From Vibrio injensis (GTDB lineage: Bacteria > Pseudomonadota > Gammaproteobacteria > Enterobacterales > Vibrionaceae), in assembly GCF_001895205.1 (NCBI RefSeq), contig NZ_BDJF01000027.1:62001-126000 (forward strand): 64,000 bases of DNA, read 5' to 3'. Below the pieces are notes generated by a model. It ran no database searches. It was not told the origin of the DNA and was given only the letters and a program-made list of their open reading frames with translations. Below, piece after piece: positions 1 through 8,790 of the stretch. Made by a program: the position numbers and the translations under genes. Within the stretch, counting starts at the first letter, position 1. Every line of letters begins with the position of its first letter.

Positions 1-706
1 CAATTGTCGCGATCTCCAGAAAGATAAAATTGTTATGTGGCAACACAAATACTATCTACCACTGGCAGTCACGATGAATATAGGTGTACCGTTACTGCTC
101 GGTTGGTGGTATCAAGATATCATCGGTATGGTACTGGTTATCGGCGCGGTCAGATTAGTGCTCAATCATCACACCACTTTTTTTATCAATTCACTGGCCC
201 ATATTTGGGGCAAACAGCCCTATACCGATAAAAATACCGCACGTGATAACGGAATTTTGGCTTTCTTTACCTTTGGTGAGGGCTACCATAATTATCACCA
301 TATTTTTGAAAATGATTATCGAAATGGTATTCAATGGTGGCACTATGATCCGACCAAATGGTTAATTAAAGCCTGCTCATGGTTAGGTTTAGCGAAAAAA
401 TTACGTGTTGCACCAGCAATAAAAATAGAAAAAGCACGAGCTGAAATGCGCTTGAAATACGCTCAAGCAAAGCTTTGTCACCAGCATCAACGAATTTTTA
501 TCCACCTCCAACAAGAGTTTGATAGCTTTGTTGAAGTTCTTCACGATTATTACGATCTGAAAAAACAGCTTTTAGAAAGTAAAGCTAATTCAGCGATTCA
601 AAATTACGAGCGGTCACTACTTAAAACTCGCTATCAACAAGTGAAAATTCGCTTACAAGAGCAAAAGCAGCGTTGGTATCAGTTAACGAAGCAGTATGCT
701 TATTAA
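1..706 (+). CDS. Fatty acid desaturase (delta-9 acyl-lipid/acyl-CoA type), C-terminal part
   Basis: The reading frame is open from the first bases of the window, so the gene starts upstream and only about the last 235 residues are seen. The protein is a membrane di-iron desaturase that introduces a cis double bond into saturated acyl chains. Visible signs are the segment DLQKDKIVMWQHKYY at the left edge, a hydrophobic pair of helices, and the third histidine box GEGYHNYHH with its iron ligands. The last 100 residues form a charged helical, probably coiled-coil tail rich in Lys, Gln and Arg. The family is clear; the exact substrate is not. Confidence 0.9.
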   Translation, partial: NCRDLQKDKIVMWQHKYYLPLAVTMNIGVPLLLGWWYQDIIGMVLVIGAVRLVLNHHTTFFINSLAHIWGKQPYTDKNTARDNGILAFFTFGEGYHNYHHIFENDYRNGIQWWHYDPTKWLIKACSWLGLAKKLRVAPAIKIEKARAEMRLKYAQAKLCHQHQRIFIHLQQEFDSFVEVLHDYYDLKKQLLESKANSAIQNYERSLLKTRYQQVKIRLQEQKQRWYQLTKQYAY

Positions 707-743
707 GTGATTCGTTATCCCCTTTGACTGATGCTATTAGTAG

Positions 744-776
744 CCGCATGAAGATAATGATTGCATCTTCATGCGG
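744..776 (+). terminator. Hairpin after the desaturase gene
   Basis: A perfect 12-bp stem (CCGCATGAAGAT at 744-755 with its complement at 765-776) encloses a 9-base loop about 40 bases after the desaturase stop. The U-run after it is poor, so termination is probable rather than certain. Confidence 0.5.
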
Positions 777-1045
777 TGAAGATCTTTCTTATTGTTATAT
801 AGATTACAACGAGAAATATATGTCAGATCCATCACCAACAACTATCAATTTAACACCCAAACAACCAATAAAAATCAATGTAATAAAATAGTTAGACACT
901 TTTTATCCTATTAATATTTTCATTTGTTTTAGATCATACTAGTAGCAAGTTAAGCTCGTGCTATTGCCAAGTTTTCAGTAAATTCTCCAGTTACAAAAAG
1001 CCATAATTTGTTACATGGGTGAAGCCCATTTTACTGGAGAAGACT
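777..1045 (+). promoter_or_regulatory. Upstream region of dcuC
   Basis: This AT-rich stretch lies between the desaturase hairpin and dcuC and should hold the dcuC promoter. A small dyad, ATGGG and CCCAT, sits at about 1015-1029, just before the ribosome-binding site GGAGA. I looked for an FNR box (TTGAT-N4-ATCAA) and saw no convincing match. No gene is supported here. Confidence 0.35.
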
Positions 1046-2413
1046 ATGCTTGAGCTGCTGATTGGCGCAATCGTCACCATTGCGGTTGGTTATTTTATTG
1101 TTAAGGGTTATAAACCTGCTGGGGTACTACTGACCGCCGGAATAGCCTTATTATTAATGACTGGGATATTAGGCTACGCTGTTTTACCCACATCAATCAC
1201 ACCAACCGGTAACTTGATTACCGATTCAATGGAATATGTGAAGTTCACCCTGCAAAATCGCGGTGGCGGTTTAGGTATGCAAATCATGTTATTGTGCGGT
1301 TTTGCCGCTTATATGACCCATATCGGGGCAAATAACGTGGTGGTTAAACAGTTTTCTAAGCCACTTTCGATTATCCGCTCACCTTATGTCTTACTGGTTG
1401 CGGCTTACATTGTCGCTTGCTTAATGTCCCTTGCGGTAAGCTCTGCAACAGGGCTGGGTGTGCTACTGATGGCAACCCTCTTCCCCATGATGACGGCGAT
1501 GGGTATTTCTCGCCCTGCTGCAGTGGCGGTGTGCGCTTCTCCAGCCGCCATTATTTTATCGCCGACTTCTGGTGATGTGGTGATCGCGGCGGAAAAATCT
1601 GGGTTGGCTTTGCATGTCTTTGCCGTGGAAACCGTTCTTCCTGTTTCTATCAGCGCGATCATCGTGATGGCAATCGCTACCTTCTTCTGGAATAAATACC
1701 TTGATAAGCGAGACAATACTCCAATGGAGCGCGTAGACGTTTCTGCCATTGAAGTGAAAGCGCCAGCCTATTACGCGATTTTGCCATTCTTACCGATTAT
1801 TGGTGTTTTCCTATTTAATGGTGAAACTATCCCCGGCTTATCCTTGGACATTTACACTATTGTTGTCGTATCGATTTTTGCTGGTGCGGTGATTGATTTC
1901 ATCACCAAACGCTTTGATGGTAAGAAAACCCTCGAAGATCTGGAATCTTGCTATGAAGGTATGGCAGAAGCATTTAAAGGCGTGGTCATGCTATTGGTTG
2001 CAGCAGGGGTTTTTGCTCAAGGACTGATGTCGATTGGTGCGATTGACAACCTACTTGGATTAGCCGAAACCGCTGGCGCTGGTGGTTTAGCACTGATGCT
2101 AATTTTAACCATTTTAACCATGGCTGCAGCTATCGCCACAGGCTCGGGTAACGCTCCGTTTTATGCGTTTGTGGAACTTGCCCCAGCGTTAGCCGCGAAA
2201 ATGGGCGTTAACCCAGCGTTTTTAATTATTCCGATGTTACAAGCTTCAAATTTAGGCCGAACCGTTTCTCCAGTATCAGGGGTCGTAGTTGCCACCGCGG
2301 GTATGGCGCATATCAGTCCCTTTGAGGTGGTTAAACGTACTTCTGTTCCGGTGTTGGCAGGTCTTATTACTGTTATTATCGGCACTATGGTATTGGTACC
2401 AATGATGGCTTAG
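1046..2413 (+). CDS. dcuC: Anaerobic C4-dicarboxylate transporter, DcuC family
   Basis: This is an inner-membrane secondary carrier of 455 residues that by family exports succinate and exchanges C4-dicarboxylates during anaerobic fumarate respiration. The protein is almost entirely hydrophobic, with 11 to 12 likely membrane helices and Gly/Pro/Ser-rich conserved loops such as SPTSGDVVIAAEKSG and SNLGRTVSPVSGVVVATAG, typical of DcuC. I chose the ATG at 1046 because a GGAGA site lies just upstream; an in-frame GTG at 1019 has no such site. It is transcribed alone and ends at a strong terminator. The substrate is inferred from the family. Confidence 0.88.
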   Translation: MLELLIGAIVTIAVGYFIVKGYKPAGVLLTAGIALLLMTGILGYAVLPTSITPTGNLITDSMEYVKFTLQNRGGGLGMQIMLLCGFAAYMTHIGANNVVVKQFSKPLSIIRSPYVLLVAAYIVACLMSLAVSSATGLGVLLMATLFPMMTAMGISRPAAVAVCASPAAIILSPTSGDVVIAAEKSGLALHVFAVETVLPVSISAIIVMAIATFFWNKYLDKRDNTPMERVDVSAIEVKAPAYYAILPFLPIIGVFLFNGETIPGLSLDIYTIVVVSIFAGAVIDFITKRFDGKKTLEDLESCYEGMAEAFKGVVMLLVAAGVFAQGLMSIGAIDNLLGLAETAGAGGLALMLILTILTMAAAIATGSGNAPFYAFVELAPALAAKMGVNPAFLIIPMLQASNLGRTVSPVSGVVVATAGMAHISPFEVVKRTSVPVLAGLITVIIGTMVLVPMMA

Positions 2414-2448
2414 GGGCAGGGTCACTGCTGCATTTCATTAACAGATTT

Positions 2449-2480
2449 AAAAATAAGGCGCATTACTGCGCCTTATTTTT
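2449..2480. terminator. Bidirectional terminator between dcuC and the zinc permease gene
   Basis: A perfect 13-bp stem (2449-2461 with 2468-2480) has a 6-base loop. A-run and T-run flanks let it end transcription from both converging genes. Confidence 0.9.
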
Positions 2481-2497
2481 AAATTATCGTTTTTGAG

Positions 2498-3280
2498 TTA
2501 TGGGTTAAAAGCTGAATCTTGTTGACACAAGGCTCTTGCTTGAGCACCAAATACCATCACTACCGCGCACCACATCATCGCAAATACCACCGCAGGACCA
2601 ATCGGCCAATCCCAATAAAGAGAAGCCGCAAAGCCAGCTATCATCGCTATATAGCCTATCGCTAAACCGACAGCGGTTTTACGTTGCCAAGGTACATAGC
2701 ATACCGCTAAAGCCGGTATGATAAGTGACGCAAACTCTAGATATACGCCTAAGTTAATCACGAGCGGCGGGATGGCAAAAGCGAATAGAAAATAAAACGC
2801 TTTACCTTGTAGCCAAGCGAAGCGATAACGCACAACGATTAACATCGCGAGAGCAATAACCAATACGGGAATAACGTCTTGCCATTGAGCCCACAATAAG
2901 CGACCGTTTAATAAACTCTCTATACTTTCTTTACCATGCGGCTGCTGAGCAACCAATAACATTGCTGCACAAGCGGCTAACACATAAAACAGGCCAATGA
3001 AGGCTTCCAAGTGAGTTTTGATTCGCCCCTCAAAAAAGCACAATAACCCTGCCATATTGAAAGTAACAACACTAGCCGCTAGCATTTTCCACCATAAGGA
3101 GCTGCTGTACTGCGGCCACCATAACTCCATCGCTAACATACCGACCGCCGCCATTTGCGCCATCGCTAGGTCAATAAATATCACCCCTCGCTCTAGCACC
3201 TGCCTACCTAGAATCCAGTTGATCCATAAAGAGATAAAGCCAATTAACAATGGGGCTAACATCCATCCGTAAGCACTCAT
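2498..3280 (-). CDS. Metal (zinc) ABC transporter permease, ABC-3 family
   Basis: This 260-residue integral membrane protein has about eight hydrophobic helices and matches the ZnuB/AztB type of ABC-3 permease. Hallmarks are the early segment RGVIFIDLAMAQMAAVG and the central GKESIESLLNGRLLW loop. It would form the inner-membrane channel for zinc handed over by the binding protein encoded just upstream; the stop and start overlap by one base (TAATG), which implies translational coupling. No ATPase gene is adjacent on either side, so the energising subunit must be encoded elsewhere. Zinc specificity is inferred from the His-rich neighbours and the Zur operator. Confidence 0.85.
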   Translation of the reverse strand: MSAYGWMLAPLLIGFISLWINWILGRQVLERGVIFIDLAMAQMAAVGMLAMELWWPQYSSSLWWKMLAASVVTFNMAGLLCFFEGRIKTHLEAFIGLFYVLAACAAMLLVAQQPHGKESIESLLNGRLLWAQWQDVIPVLVIALAMLIVVRYRFAWLQGKAFYFLFAFAIPPLVINLGVYLEFASLIIPALAVCYVPWQRKTAVGLAIGYIAMIAGFAASLYWDWPIGPAVVFAMMWCAVVMVFGAQARALCQQDSAFNP

Positions 3281-4179
3281 TATTGCTCCTTAACTAGGCT
3301 CAATAAGCGCTCAATAGAATCATCAACTAGCGCGATCAATGAGGCCGTATTCGGCTGTCCTCCAACACTTTGCGCTAATTCCACTACCGGCACATTAGTA
3401 CGCGATGCTAACCAGTAAGCCGCGTCTTTAGGCTGGTGAGAAGCATAGACAATACCAGATAAACTCGACCAATCTTGCTGTGCCAAGCGATTTAAATGAC
3501 CCGCCGTTGGTGGGATACCGGGTTTAGGCTCTAAATCCGCAACTTGCTCCATGCCTAACCAATCAAATAAGTAGGCAAAGGTAGTATGATAACCTGCTAC
3601 TTCTCGCCCATTGAGTGGAGCGGCTCGCTCTTGCCACTCTTGCATTTTTTTATGCCATTGCCAGCGAAAACGTGCGCCATTGGCTTTAAACTTCGGAGCA
3701 TCATCGGGGGCTAGCAATGCCAGACGATCACTCAATGCTCGTGACACAGCAATCATATCACCAATCGCAAACTGAACGTGGGGATTACCATGCGCATGAA
3801 CATCGCCCATGGAGCGATCAACATGATCATGCTCATCCAGTAAACGCACATAATCACTGACCCAAAACAAACCAGGCTGACCATGTTGTACTTGACGATT
3901 ACGGCTCTGCCTCTGCAGCTCAGGCAGCCAACCAATTTCCAGCTCAGCTCCAGAGCAAACCACCAAATCGGCATTGCGCATACGCGCAATGAGCGAAGGG
4001 CGAGCTTGTACATAATGAGGATCTTGCAATGCCGTAGTGGCTGAAAAAACTTGTGCCTGCGGCGCATGGGCATGGACTAAGTCAGCCCAATCGGGCTGAC
4101 AAACAAACACATTTAAGCTGGCCATCGCTGGCATACTGACACAAGCGACTAGACTCAATAATTTAAAACGCATGAGCAT
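3280..4179 (-). CDS. Periplasmic metal (zinc) ABC transporter substrate-binding protein
   Basis: This is a ZnuA/AztC-type cluster A-I binding protein of about 299 residues. It starts with a signal peptide (MLMRFKLLSLVACVSMPAMA). A His-rich loop in the middle contains DEHDHVDRSMGDVHAHGNPH, where HGNPH resembles the metal-ligand loop of the family, and a further likely ligand sits in GYHTTFAYLFDWLG. I chose the ATG at 4179 because GGAG lies six bases upstream; it overlaps the end of the outer-membrane gene by 17 bases. An ATG two codons later is possible. It should deliver zinc to the downstream permease. Confidence 0.85.
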   Translation of the reverse strand: MLMRFKLLSLVACVSMPAMASLNVFVCQPDWADLVHAHAPQAQVFSATTALQDPHYVQARPSLIARMRNADLVVCSGAELEIGWLPELQRQSRNRQVQHGQPGLFWVSDYVRLLDEHDHVDRSMGDVHAHGNPHVQFAIGDMIAVSRALSDRLALLAPDDAPKFKANGARFRWQWHKKMQEWQERAAPLNGREVAGYHTTFAYLFDWLGMEQVADLEPKPGIPPTAGHLNRLAQQDWSSLSGIVYASHQPKDAAYWLASRTNVPVVELAQSVGGQPNTASLIALVDDSIERLLSLVKEQ

Positions 4180-5323
4180 GGTGCGCTCCAAAAGACATGA
4201 CATACTGTAAGCTAAAGAGGGTTTGATCGCCCTGAGTGTGATTTTCACGGGTAATTTGTCCACGTACCCGACCAAAATGAGAAGCATGCCAATCTAATGC
4301 GAGATCCCACTCTTTCAAATCATCACGACTGAATTCACCATGGAAATGATCATCATGAGCATGGACATCTCCACTCACGGTGCGCATTTCTCCATAACGG
4401 GTACTGACTGTCCAAGTCGGATTAAATTGATAAGCCACTTCTGCGTACCAACCATTAGCACTTTGTTTTGCGCCCGGAGCTGTCGCCATTTGTGTATCAA
4501 AGCGATTGTCCAAATACCAAAACTCGGTTGTCGCTCTCACATTACGTTGACGATAATTGCCTTCCGGTGCCCATTTCCACGTGAAATCCGTACCGTACAA
4601 ATTACGACCCGTTAATGAGGGCCCATGCGAATGACCGGCATGATCGTGATCATGGTCATGATCGTGGCTGTGATCGTGTGCACCTGAAAACTGACGACCA
4701 TTACCGTTATACAGTGAACTGATTCCCAAACGCCAACTGTGTTCAAGCCCAATATCGGCCCCCACTTGGAGATTAGCCGTGTACACACCCACCGTCGCGG
4801 GCTTATCATAACCAGCATCTAATGGCTTACCACCTAACGCTTCGACGCTGGCTTGCAGATAAAAATCGGTTGGTAATAACCAAGTCATTTGCACACCATC
4901 ATCAAAATAATGGCCGCCAAGTAAGGCGCGATACACTGCCGGACGCTCAACAAAGGCGTCTTCATGCATGTGCTTACTGTTTAAGTAGCCGACATTGGAT
5001 AACAGACGTCCTGCTTTAAGCTTTAAGCCAAACGGTAAACTCATGGTTTCTATCCAGGCCTCTTCCAGCTCTAACTCGGTTTTAGAACCATGGCTATCTA
5101 ATACCGCCACCAATTGACCTTTAAAGTTATGATCGATGTTACTGCTTAACATCAGCTCAGAATGACCAAGGCCAAATCCCTTGTCACGACTTCCCCAATG
5201 GCGATTGTCGCTCTGATAAGCACCATCTAAAACAACACCAATATCGACTTGTGGTGATGCTAAGCTTTGTCCAATAAAACCCATTACACCAAACCCAATC
5301 ACCGCTACGACTGATTTATTCAC
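4163..5323 (-). CDS. Putative zinc-regulated outer-membrane beta-barrel protein with His-rich loop
   Basis: The product has 386 residues and a signal peptide ending near GQSLA-SPQ. The rest has the alternating, aromatic-rich pattern of an outer-membrane barrel and ends in Phe. An internal loop carries alternating His-Asp pairs (HDHSHDHDHDHDHAGHSHG) and a second cluster HAHDDHFHG, well suited to catching zinc. I place the start at the GTG at 5323 because AGGAG lies seven bases upstream; AGGAG would be coding if the longer frame were used. It is first in a three-gene set with the binding protein and permease and is controlled from the Zur site. A zinc-uptake porin role is inference. Confidence 0.7.
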   Translation of the reverse strand: MNKSVVAVIGFGVMGFIGQSLASPQVDIGVVLDGAYQSDNRHWGSRDKGFGLGHSELMLSSNIDHNFKGQLVAVLDSHGSKTELELEEAWIETMSLPFGLKLKAGRLLSNVGYLNSKHMHEDAFVERPAVYRALLGGHYFDDGVQMTWLLPTDFYLQASVEALGGKPLDAGYDKPATVGVYTANLQVGADIGLEHSWRLGISSLYNGNGRQFSGAHDHSHDHDHDHDHAGHSHGPSLTGRNLYGTDFTWKWAPEGNYRQRNVRATTEFWYLDNRFDTQMATAPGAKQSANGWYAEVAYQFNPTWTVSTRYGEMRTVSGDVHAHDDHFHGEFSRDDLKEWDLALDWHASHFGRVRGQITRENHTQGDQTLFSLQYVMSFGAHHAHAF

Positions 5324-5379
5324 CAAGTTTCTCCTATAAATGTACACAATGATTATTGATTACCTATTGATGGCAATGA

Positions 5380-5396
5380 ATGTTATGTTATAACAT
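5380..5396. promoter_or_regulatory. Predicted Zur operator in the divergent zinc promoter
   Basis: The 17-base site ATGTTATGTTATAACAT has perfect 7-base arms (ATGTTAT and ATAACAT) separated by three bases, which matches the core of the gammaproteobacterial Zur box as I recall it. It lies between the His-rich outer-membrane gene (minus) and the His-rich lipoprotein gene (plus), only 41 bases before the latter's start, where a bound repressor could block both promoters when zinc is plentiful. Confidence 0.8.
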
Positions 5397-5437
5397 ATCA
5401 ACAATCAACTACTACTATGGTACTTAAGGAAAAATCC

Positions 5438-6721
5438 ATGTTGTCTCTATCTCATCGTCAAGCCCCTCGGCTGGCTGCACTGTCACTCAGCGTATTATTG
5501 CTATTAGGTTGTCAAGAAGGTGAAAATAACGCCACCAGTAACGAAGACTCCGATCATCATCACTCGATTATTACTTCTCGGCTGCTGATTTCAGAACACA
5601 ATAGCCAAACACTACACCTGTTTGATAGCCAAGCTTGGCGTCAGCGCACCCAATTTACTTTGCAACAAACACCCTCAGGGCTGAAAACCAGTCCGAAGGG
5701 ACGATACGCTCTAGCTCTGCAACGAAATTTTGATCAAGTCGAAGTGATTGATAGTGGTATTGTCGCCGAACAACATGGCGATCATTATCATTTGCACAAT
5801 CATAGTCCGAGATTATTGTCTGATCGCTATCAGGGAGTAAAGCCAACTCACTATGACGCCACACAAGATCAAGTCGCACTGTTTTTTGATGGGGATAGCA
5901 CAAGTAGTGCCAACGCGCAATTTCGCGTGTTAGATGAGCAATCGATAGGTCAAGTCTCTACTGTCGCCTCTCACTCCTTTGATCATGCTCAACATGGCAC
6001 TGCTCAATTGCTGGGTGATTTCGCTTTTACTGGGATTAAAGATCAAAGCACCACTAGCTTGCCGGATAAGGTGATTGCTTTGCAAAGGCATAATGATCAT
6101 TTTCATCAACTTCATAGCTTCCCCGCTCAAAACTGCCCCGCTTTACATGGCAGCGCGCAAACGACAAATTCCGTAGCGTTTGCGTGTTTAGAGCACGTTC
6201 TGATCATCAATGTACAGGGGGAAACGATAACTTCACAAACCATCAACAACCCAACATTTGACAACGGCACTCGCTTTGGTACGTTATTCGGCTATCCAGC
6301 CAGTAATGCGCTGCTTGCGGTGGCGAATAACCAGCAATTCTTTACTTTGAAAAATGGTCATTTTCAGGAAATCAACTGGAAAACTGAGCAAACACAACGC
6401 ACCCTCGCCTATTTAACCACTGAGGATCACTTATTCATTATCACCCCACAAGGAAAACTGATTGCGTACCGAGCGGCGGATGATTTCGCTCAACAATTCA
6501 GCTTATCGCTCTGGGACAATGTACCAACATTAGCTGAAGGTCAACGGATCCAAATGGCTTTTGATCCGAGAAATCAACAGTTATTCATCACCAATCCGGC
6601 AGATCAAACGGTGCTGCAACTCAGCGTGACTGAGCCACGGATTGTACAGCGTCATCAATTAGGCTTTATCCCTCAGTTTATTACTTGGTTAGGCACCACT
6701 GAGCACGAGCATCATCACTAA
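5438..6721 (+). CDS. His-rich lipoprotein, AztD-like beta-propeller zinc chaperone candidate
   Basis: This 427-residue protein starts with a lipoprotein signal peptide and lipobox (LLLLGC). The mature part begins with a flexible acidic/His segment (EDSDHHH) and contains repeated beta-rich blades with conserved turns such as SPKGRYAL and FDPRNQQLFITNP, as in a beta-propeller. His clusters recur (HGDHYHLHNH, HNDHFHQLH) and the last residues are EHEHHH. This fits AztD, the periplasmic zinc chaperone of aztABCD systems, which hands zinc to the binding protein AztC. The ATG at 5438 follows AAGGA at the right distance; an upstream ATG at 5417 lacks one. Chaperone function is inferred from resemblance and context. 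Confidence 0.65.
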   Translation: MLSLSHRQAPRLAALSLSVLLLLGCQEGENNATSNEDSDHHHSIITSRLLISEHNSQTLHLFDSQAWRQRTQFTLQQTPSGLKTSPKGRYALALQRNFDQVEVIDSGIVAEQHGDHYHLHNHSPRLLSDRYQGVKPTHYDATQDQVALFFDGDSTSSANAQFRVLDEQSIGQVSTVASHSFDHAQHGTAQLLGDFAFTGIKDQSTTSLPDKVIALQRHNDHFHQLHSFPAQNCPALHGSAQTTNSVAFACLEHVLIINVQGETITSQTINNPTFDNGTRFGTLFGYPASNALLAVANNQQFFTLKNGHFQEINWKTEQTQRTLAYLTTEDHLFIITPQGKLIAYRAADDFAQQFSLSLWDNVPTLAEGQRIQMAFDPRNQQLFITNPADQTVLQLSVTEPRIVQRHQLGFIPQFITWLGTTEHEHHH

Positions 6722-6729
6722 ACCTGCCT

Positions 6730-6758
6730 TTGCAGCCCATCGTTTCGCTGGGCTGCAA
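6730..6758 (+). terminator. Hairpin after the zinc lipoprotein gene
   Basis: A perfect 10-bp stem TTGCAGCCCA/TGGGCTGCAA with a 9-base loop begins eight bases after the stop codon. The following bases are AT-rich without a clean U-run. Confidence 0.55.
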
Positions 6759-7087
6759 TAAAGCCATTCACTCCATCAATCGTTCAACATTTGACCTCGA
6801 TAGACATTTAAATGTGATTGGTATCATATTTTTTTGGCTTAATCGTCCACTTGATGCTAGAATCCGCGCCAATTAGGTAGTCAGATAATTCTTACACACT
6901 GACTATTGCTAGGGATAACTTACCCACAGTACTTGAAGTGGCTCGCTATATAGCAAGTAAATGTATGCTTGATACACAAAGAGAAGCTTTGTGGTGAAAA
7001 GAATGCAATACCGCTATCTTCCAGCAGCAGGGTATATCATCATACGGATGTGACCGATTAGTTTTTACCGCGAGGTCACCCACTACC
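6759..7087 (+). promoter_or_regulatory. Leader region of the chemoreceptor gene
   Basis: This 329-base gap should hold the chemoreceptor promoter. Close to the start codon GTGACC (7050-7055) can pair with GGTCAC (7074-7079), a stem that would partly cover the GAGG ribosome-binding site. I compared the stretch by eye with the cyclic-di-GMP (GEMM) riboswitch and did not find its conserved core. No other gene is supported. Confidence 0.3.
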
Positions 7088-8719
7088 ATGTCGTTTTTAA
7101 AAAATTTAGCCATTCGTAAAAAAATTGCGCTAGCGTTTAGTATTATTGCTGCCGTCAATATTGTTTTTGGTGCTTATCTTTACCGCTCTCTCAATACGAT
7201 TCAGCACGATGTACTTAACCTAACCGACGATACCTTACCATCAATGATGATGGTCAATACCATTAAGTACAATATGTCATCGGTACGTCGAGCACAAATT
7301 GGTCTACTTTCCTCTGATGACAGCCATGAAATCGCCGAAGATATCCGCTGGATGGATGATCACTATCGTGCTATTGATGCCGATTTAGCTCGTTATGAAA
7401 GCAGCATTTGGACCGATTATGAGCGCTCGATTTTTATGCCTGTCAAAAACTTATGGCAAGAGTACTTGCGTGCTTTAAGTTCTTTTAATAACGATATTTT
7501 GAGTAATAACATTACTGAAGCTCAGCGTGATTTACAAAATGCCTATCCAACTTTTGAGCGTCTAGAACTGGCGGTGGATGAGTTACTAAAACTTAATCTT
7601 TCCTATGTCGATAATAACCGCACTGAATTAACAGATTTAATTGATACTATTAGTCAATTCTCTATTTCCAGTATTGTTGCCCTACTTGGCTTTATGGTCT
7701 TTATGACTTGGTTACTGGCGAATTTAATCTGTCGTCCTTTACAACAAGTGGTTACTCAAGCCAACGCGATTGCTGATGGTAACTTAGGCCATCAAATGGA
7801 TCGCCAACAAATTGGTCAAGATGAGCTTGGTGAACTGGCTGACGCTTGCACCACCATGCAAAATAATTTACGTGTGATGGTCGAAGAAATCGTTGCCGGC
7901 GCAACACAATTAACTCAAGCGGTTGATGAAGTCAGCGCGGTATCGGAGCAAACTTCGCAAGGTATGCGAGAGCAGCAAGAAGAAGTGATGCAAATTGCGA
8001 CCGCAATGACAGAAATGAAATCCACCGTGGCAGAAGTGGCACGCAGTACCGAAGTGGCTTCAGATTCTGCCCGTAATAGTAACCAACAAGCCATCACTGG
8101 CGCACAGCAAATGAATGTGGTGGCCAACTCGATTATTCAGGTAACACAAGAGATCTCGCAAGCCGAGCAACGCGTGCTGGAGCTCGAAGATCAAGCGCAA
8201 CAAATTAATATGGTCGTCGATGTGATCAGCAATATTGCTGACCAAACCAATTTGCTTGCTCTCAATGCCGCAATTGAAGCCGCGCGAGCTGGTGAACAAG
8301 GTCGTGGCTTTGCCGTGGTTGCCGATGAAGTGCGAGCCCTTGCAGGCAAAACGCAGCAATCAACGGGTGATATTGTGGCTATTATCCAGAACTTACAAAG
8401 TTGCGCAGCAAAAGCACGCCAAGCAACAGCACAAAGTAGCGAGTTAATGGGCCAATGTGTCAATCAAAGTCATCAGACTCAAGAAGCGATTGAACAAATC
8501 AGCACCCAAAGTGCGCAAATTGCCGATATGACGATTCAAATTGCGAGCGCTTGTGGTGAGCAAGATTCCGTCAGTGAAGAACTAAGCCGCAACATTGAAC
8601 GGATTAATGAGTCAGCGAAACAAGTCGCGCAAGGTTCATCAAGTGCAGCTCAAGCCTGCGTTGAACTTAGTCAACTCGCCGCTCAATTACAAAGCACGGT
8701 CAATCGCTTTCGCGTATAA
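7088..8719 (+). CDS. Methyl-accepting chemotaxis protein
   Basis: This 543-residue transmembrane chemoreceptor signals to CheA/CheW. In order it has a membrane helix at about 13-31, a periplasmic four-helix-bundle ligand domain to about 190, a second membrane helix at about 195-215, a HAMP domain, and a long cytoplasmic coiled coil with the conserved hairpin tip ([21 protein letters not shown], here split over about 378-398). The ligand domain resembles 4HB_MCP; its ligand cannot be told from sequence. There is no C-terminal CheR-docking pentapeptide, so adaptation would depend on other receptors. It is a single-gene unit ending at a strong terminator. Confidence 0.93.
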   Translation: MSFLKNLAIRKKIALAFSIIAAVNIVFGAYLYRSLNTIQHDVLNLTDDTLPSMMMVNTIKYNMSSVRRAQIGLLSSDDSHEIAEDIRWMDDHYRAIDADLARYESSIWTDYERSIFMPVKNLWQEYLRALSSFNNDILSNNITEAQRDLQNAYPTFERLELAVDELLKLNLSYVDNNRTELTDLIDTISQFSISSIVALLGFMVFMTWLLANLICRPLQQVVTQANAIADGNLGHQMDRQQIGQDELGELADACTTMQNNLRVMVEEIVAGATQLTQAVDEVSAVSEQTSQGMREQQEEVMQIATAMTEMKSTVAEVARSTEVASDSARNSNQQAITGAQQMNVVANSIIQVTQEISQAEQRVLELEDQAQQINMVVDVISNIADQTNLLALNAAIEAARAGEQGRGFAVVADEVRALAGKTQQSTGDIVAIIQNLQSCAAKARQATAQSSELMGQCVNQSHQTQEAIEQISTQSAQIADMTIQIASACGEQDSVSEELSRNIERINESAKQVAQGSSSAAQACVELSQLAAQLQSTVNRFRV

Positions 8720-8758
8720 AGCGATGGTTTGATAACCTGTACTTAATATTGAATACAG

Positions 8759-8789
8759 AAAATGGCGAGCTGTTATGCTCGCCATTTTT
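8759..8789. terminator. Bidirectional terminator between chemoreceptor and gamma-lyase genes
   Basis: A 12-bp stem (8759-8770 with 8777-8788, core ATGGCGAGC) and a 6-base loop are followed by T-rich sequence, and an A-run precedes it for the opposite strand. Confidence 0.9.
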
Positions 8790-8790
8790 A

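Noticed and set aside
673-891. 72-codon plus-strand frame overlapping the end of the desaturase gene
   Set aside because: It overlaps the desaturase in another frame, runs through a terminator-like hairpin and has no ribosome-binding site.
900-1045. FNR box before dcuC
   Set aside because: No match to TTGAT-N4-ATCAA with fewer than about three mismatches was seen.
1405-2385. Minus-strand frames of 74 to 114 codons inside dcuC
   Set aside because: They are antisense shadows of a clear membrane transporter and have low-complexity composition.
6759-7087. Possible cyclic-di-GMP riboswitch before the chemoreceptor
   Set aside because: The conserved GEMM core is not present; only a short stem near the ribosome-binding site is seen.
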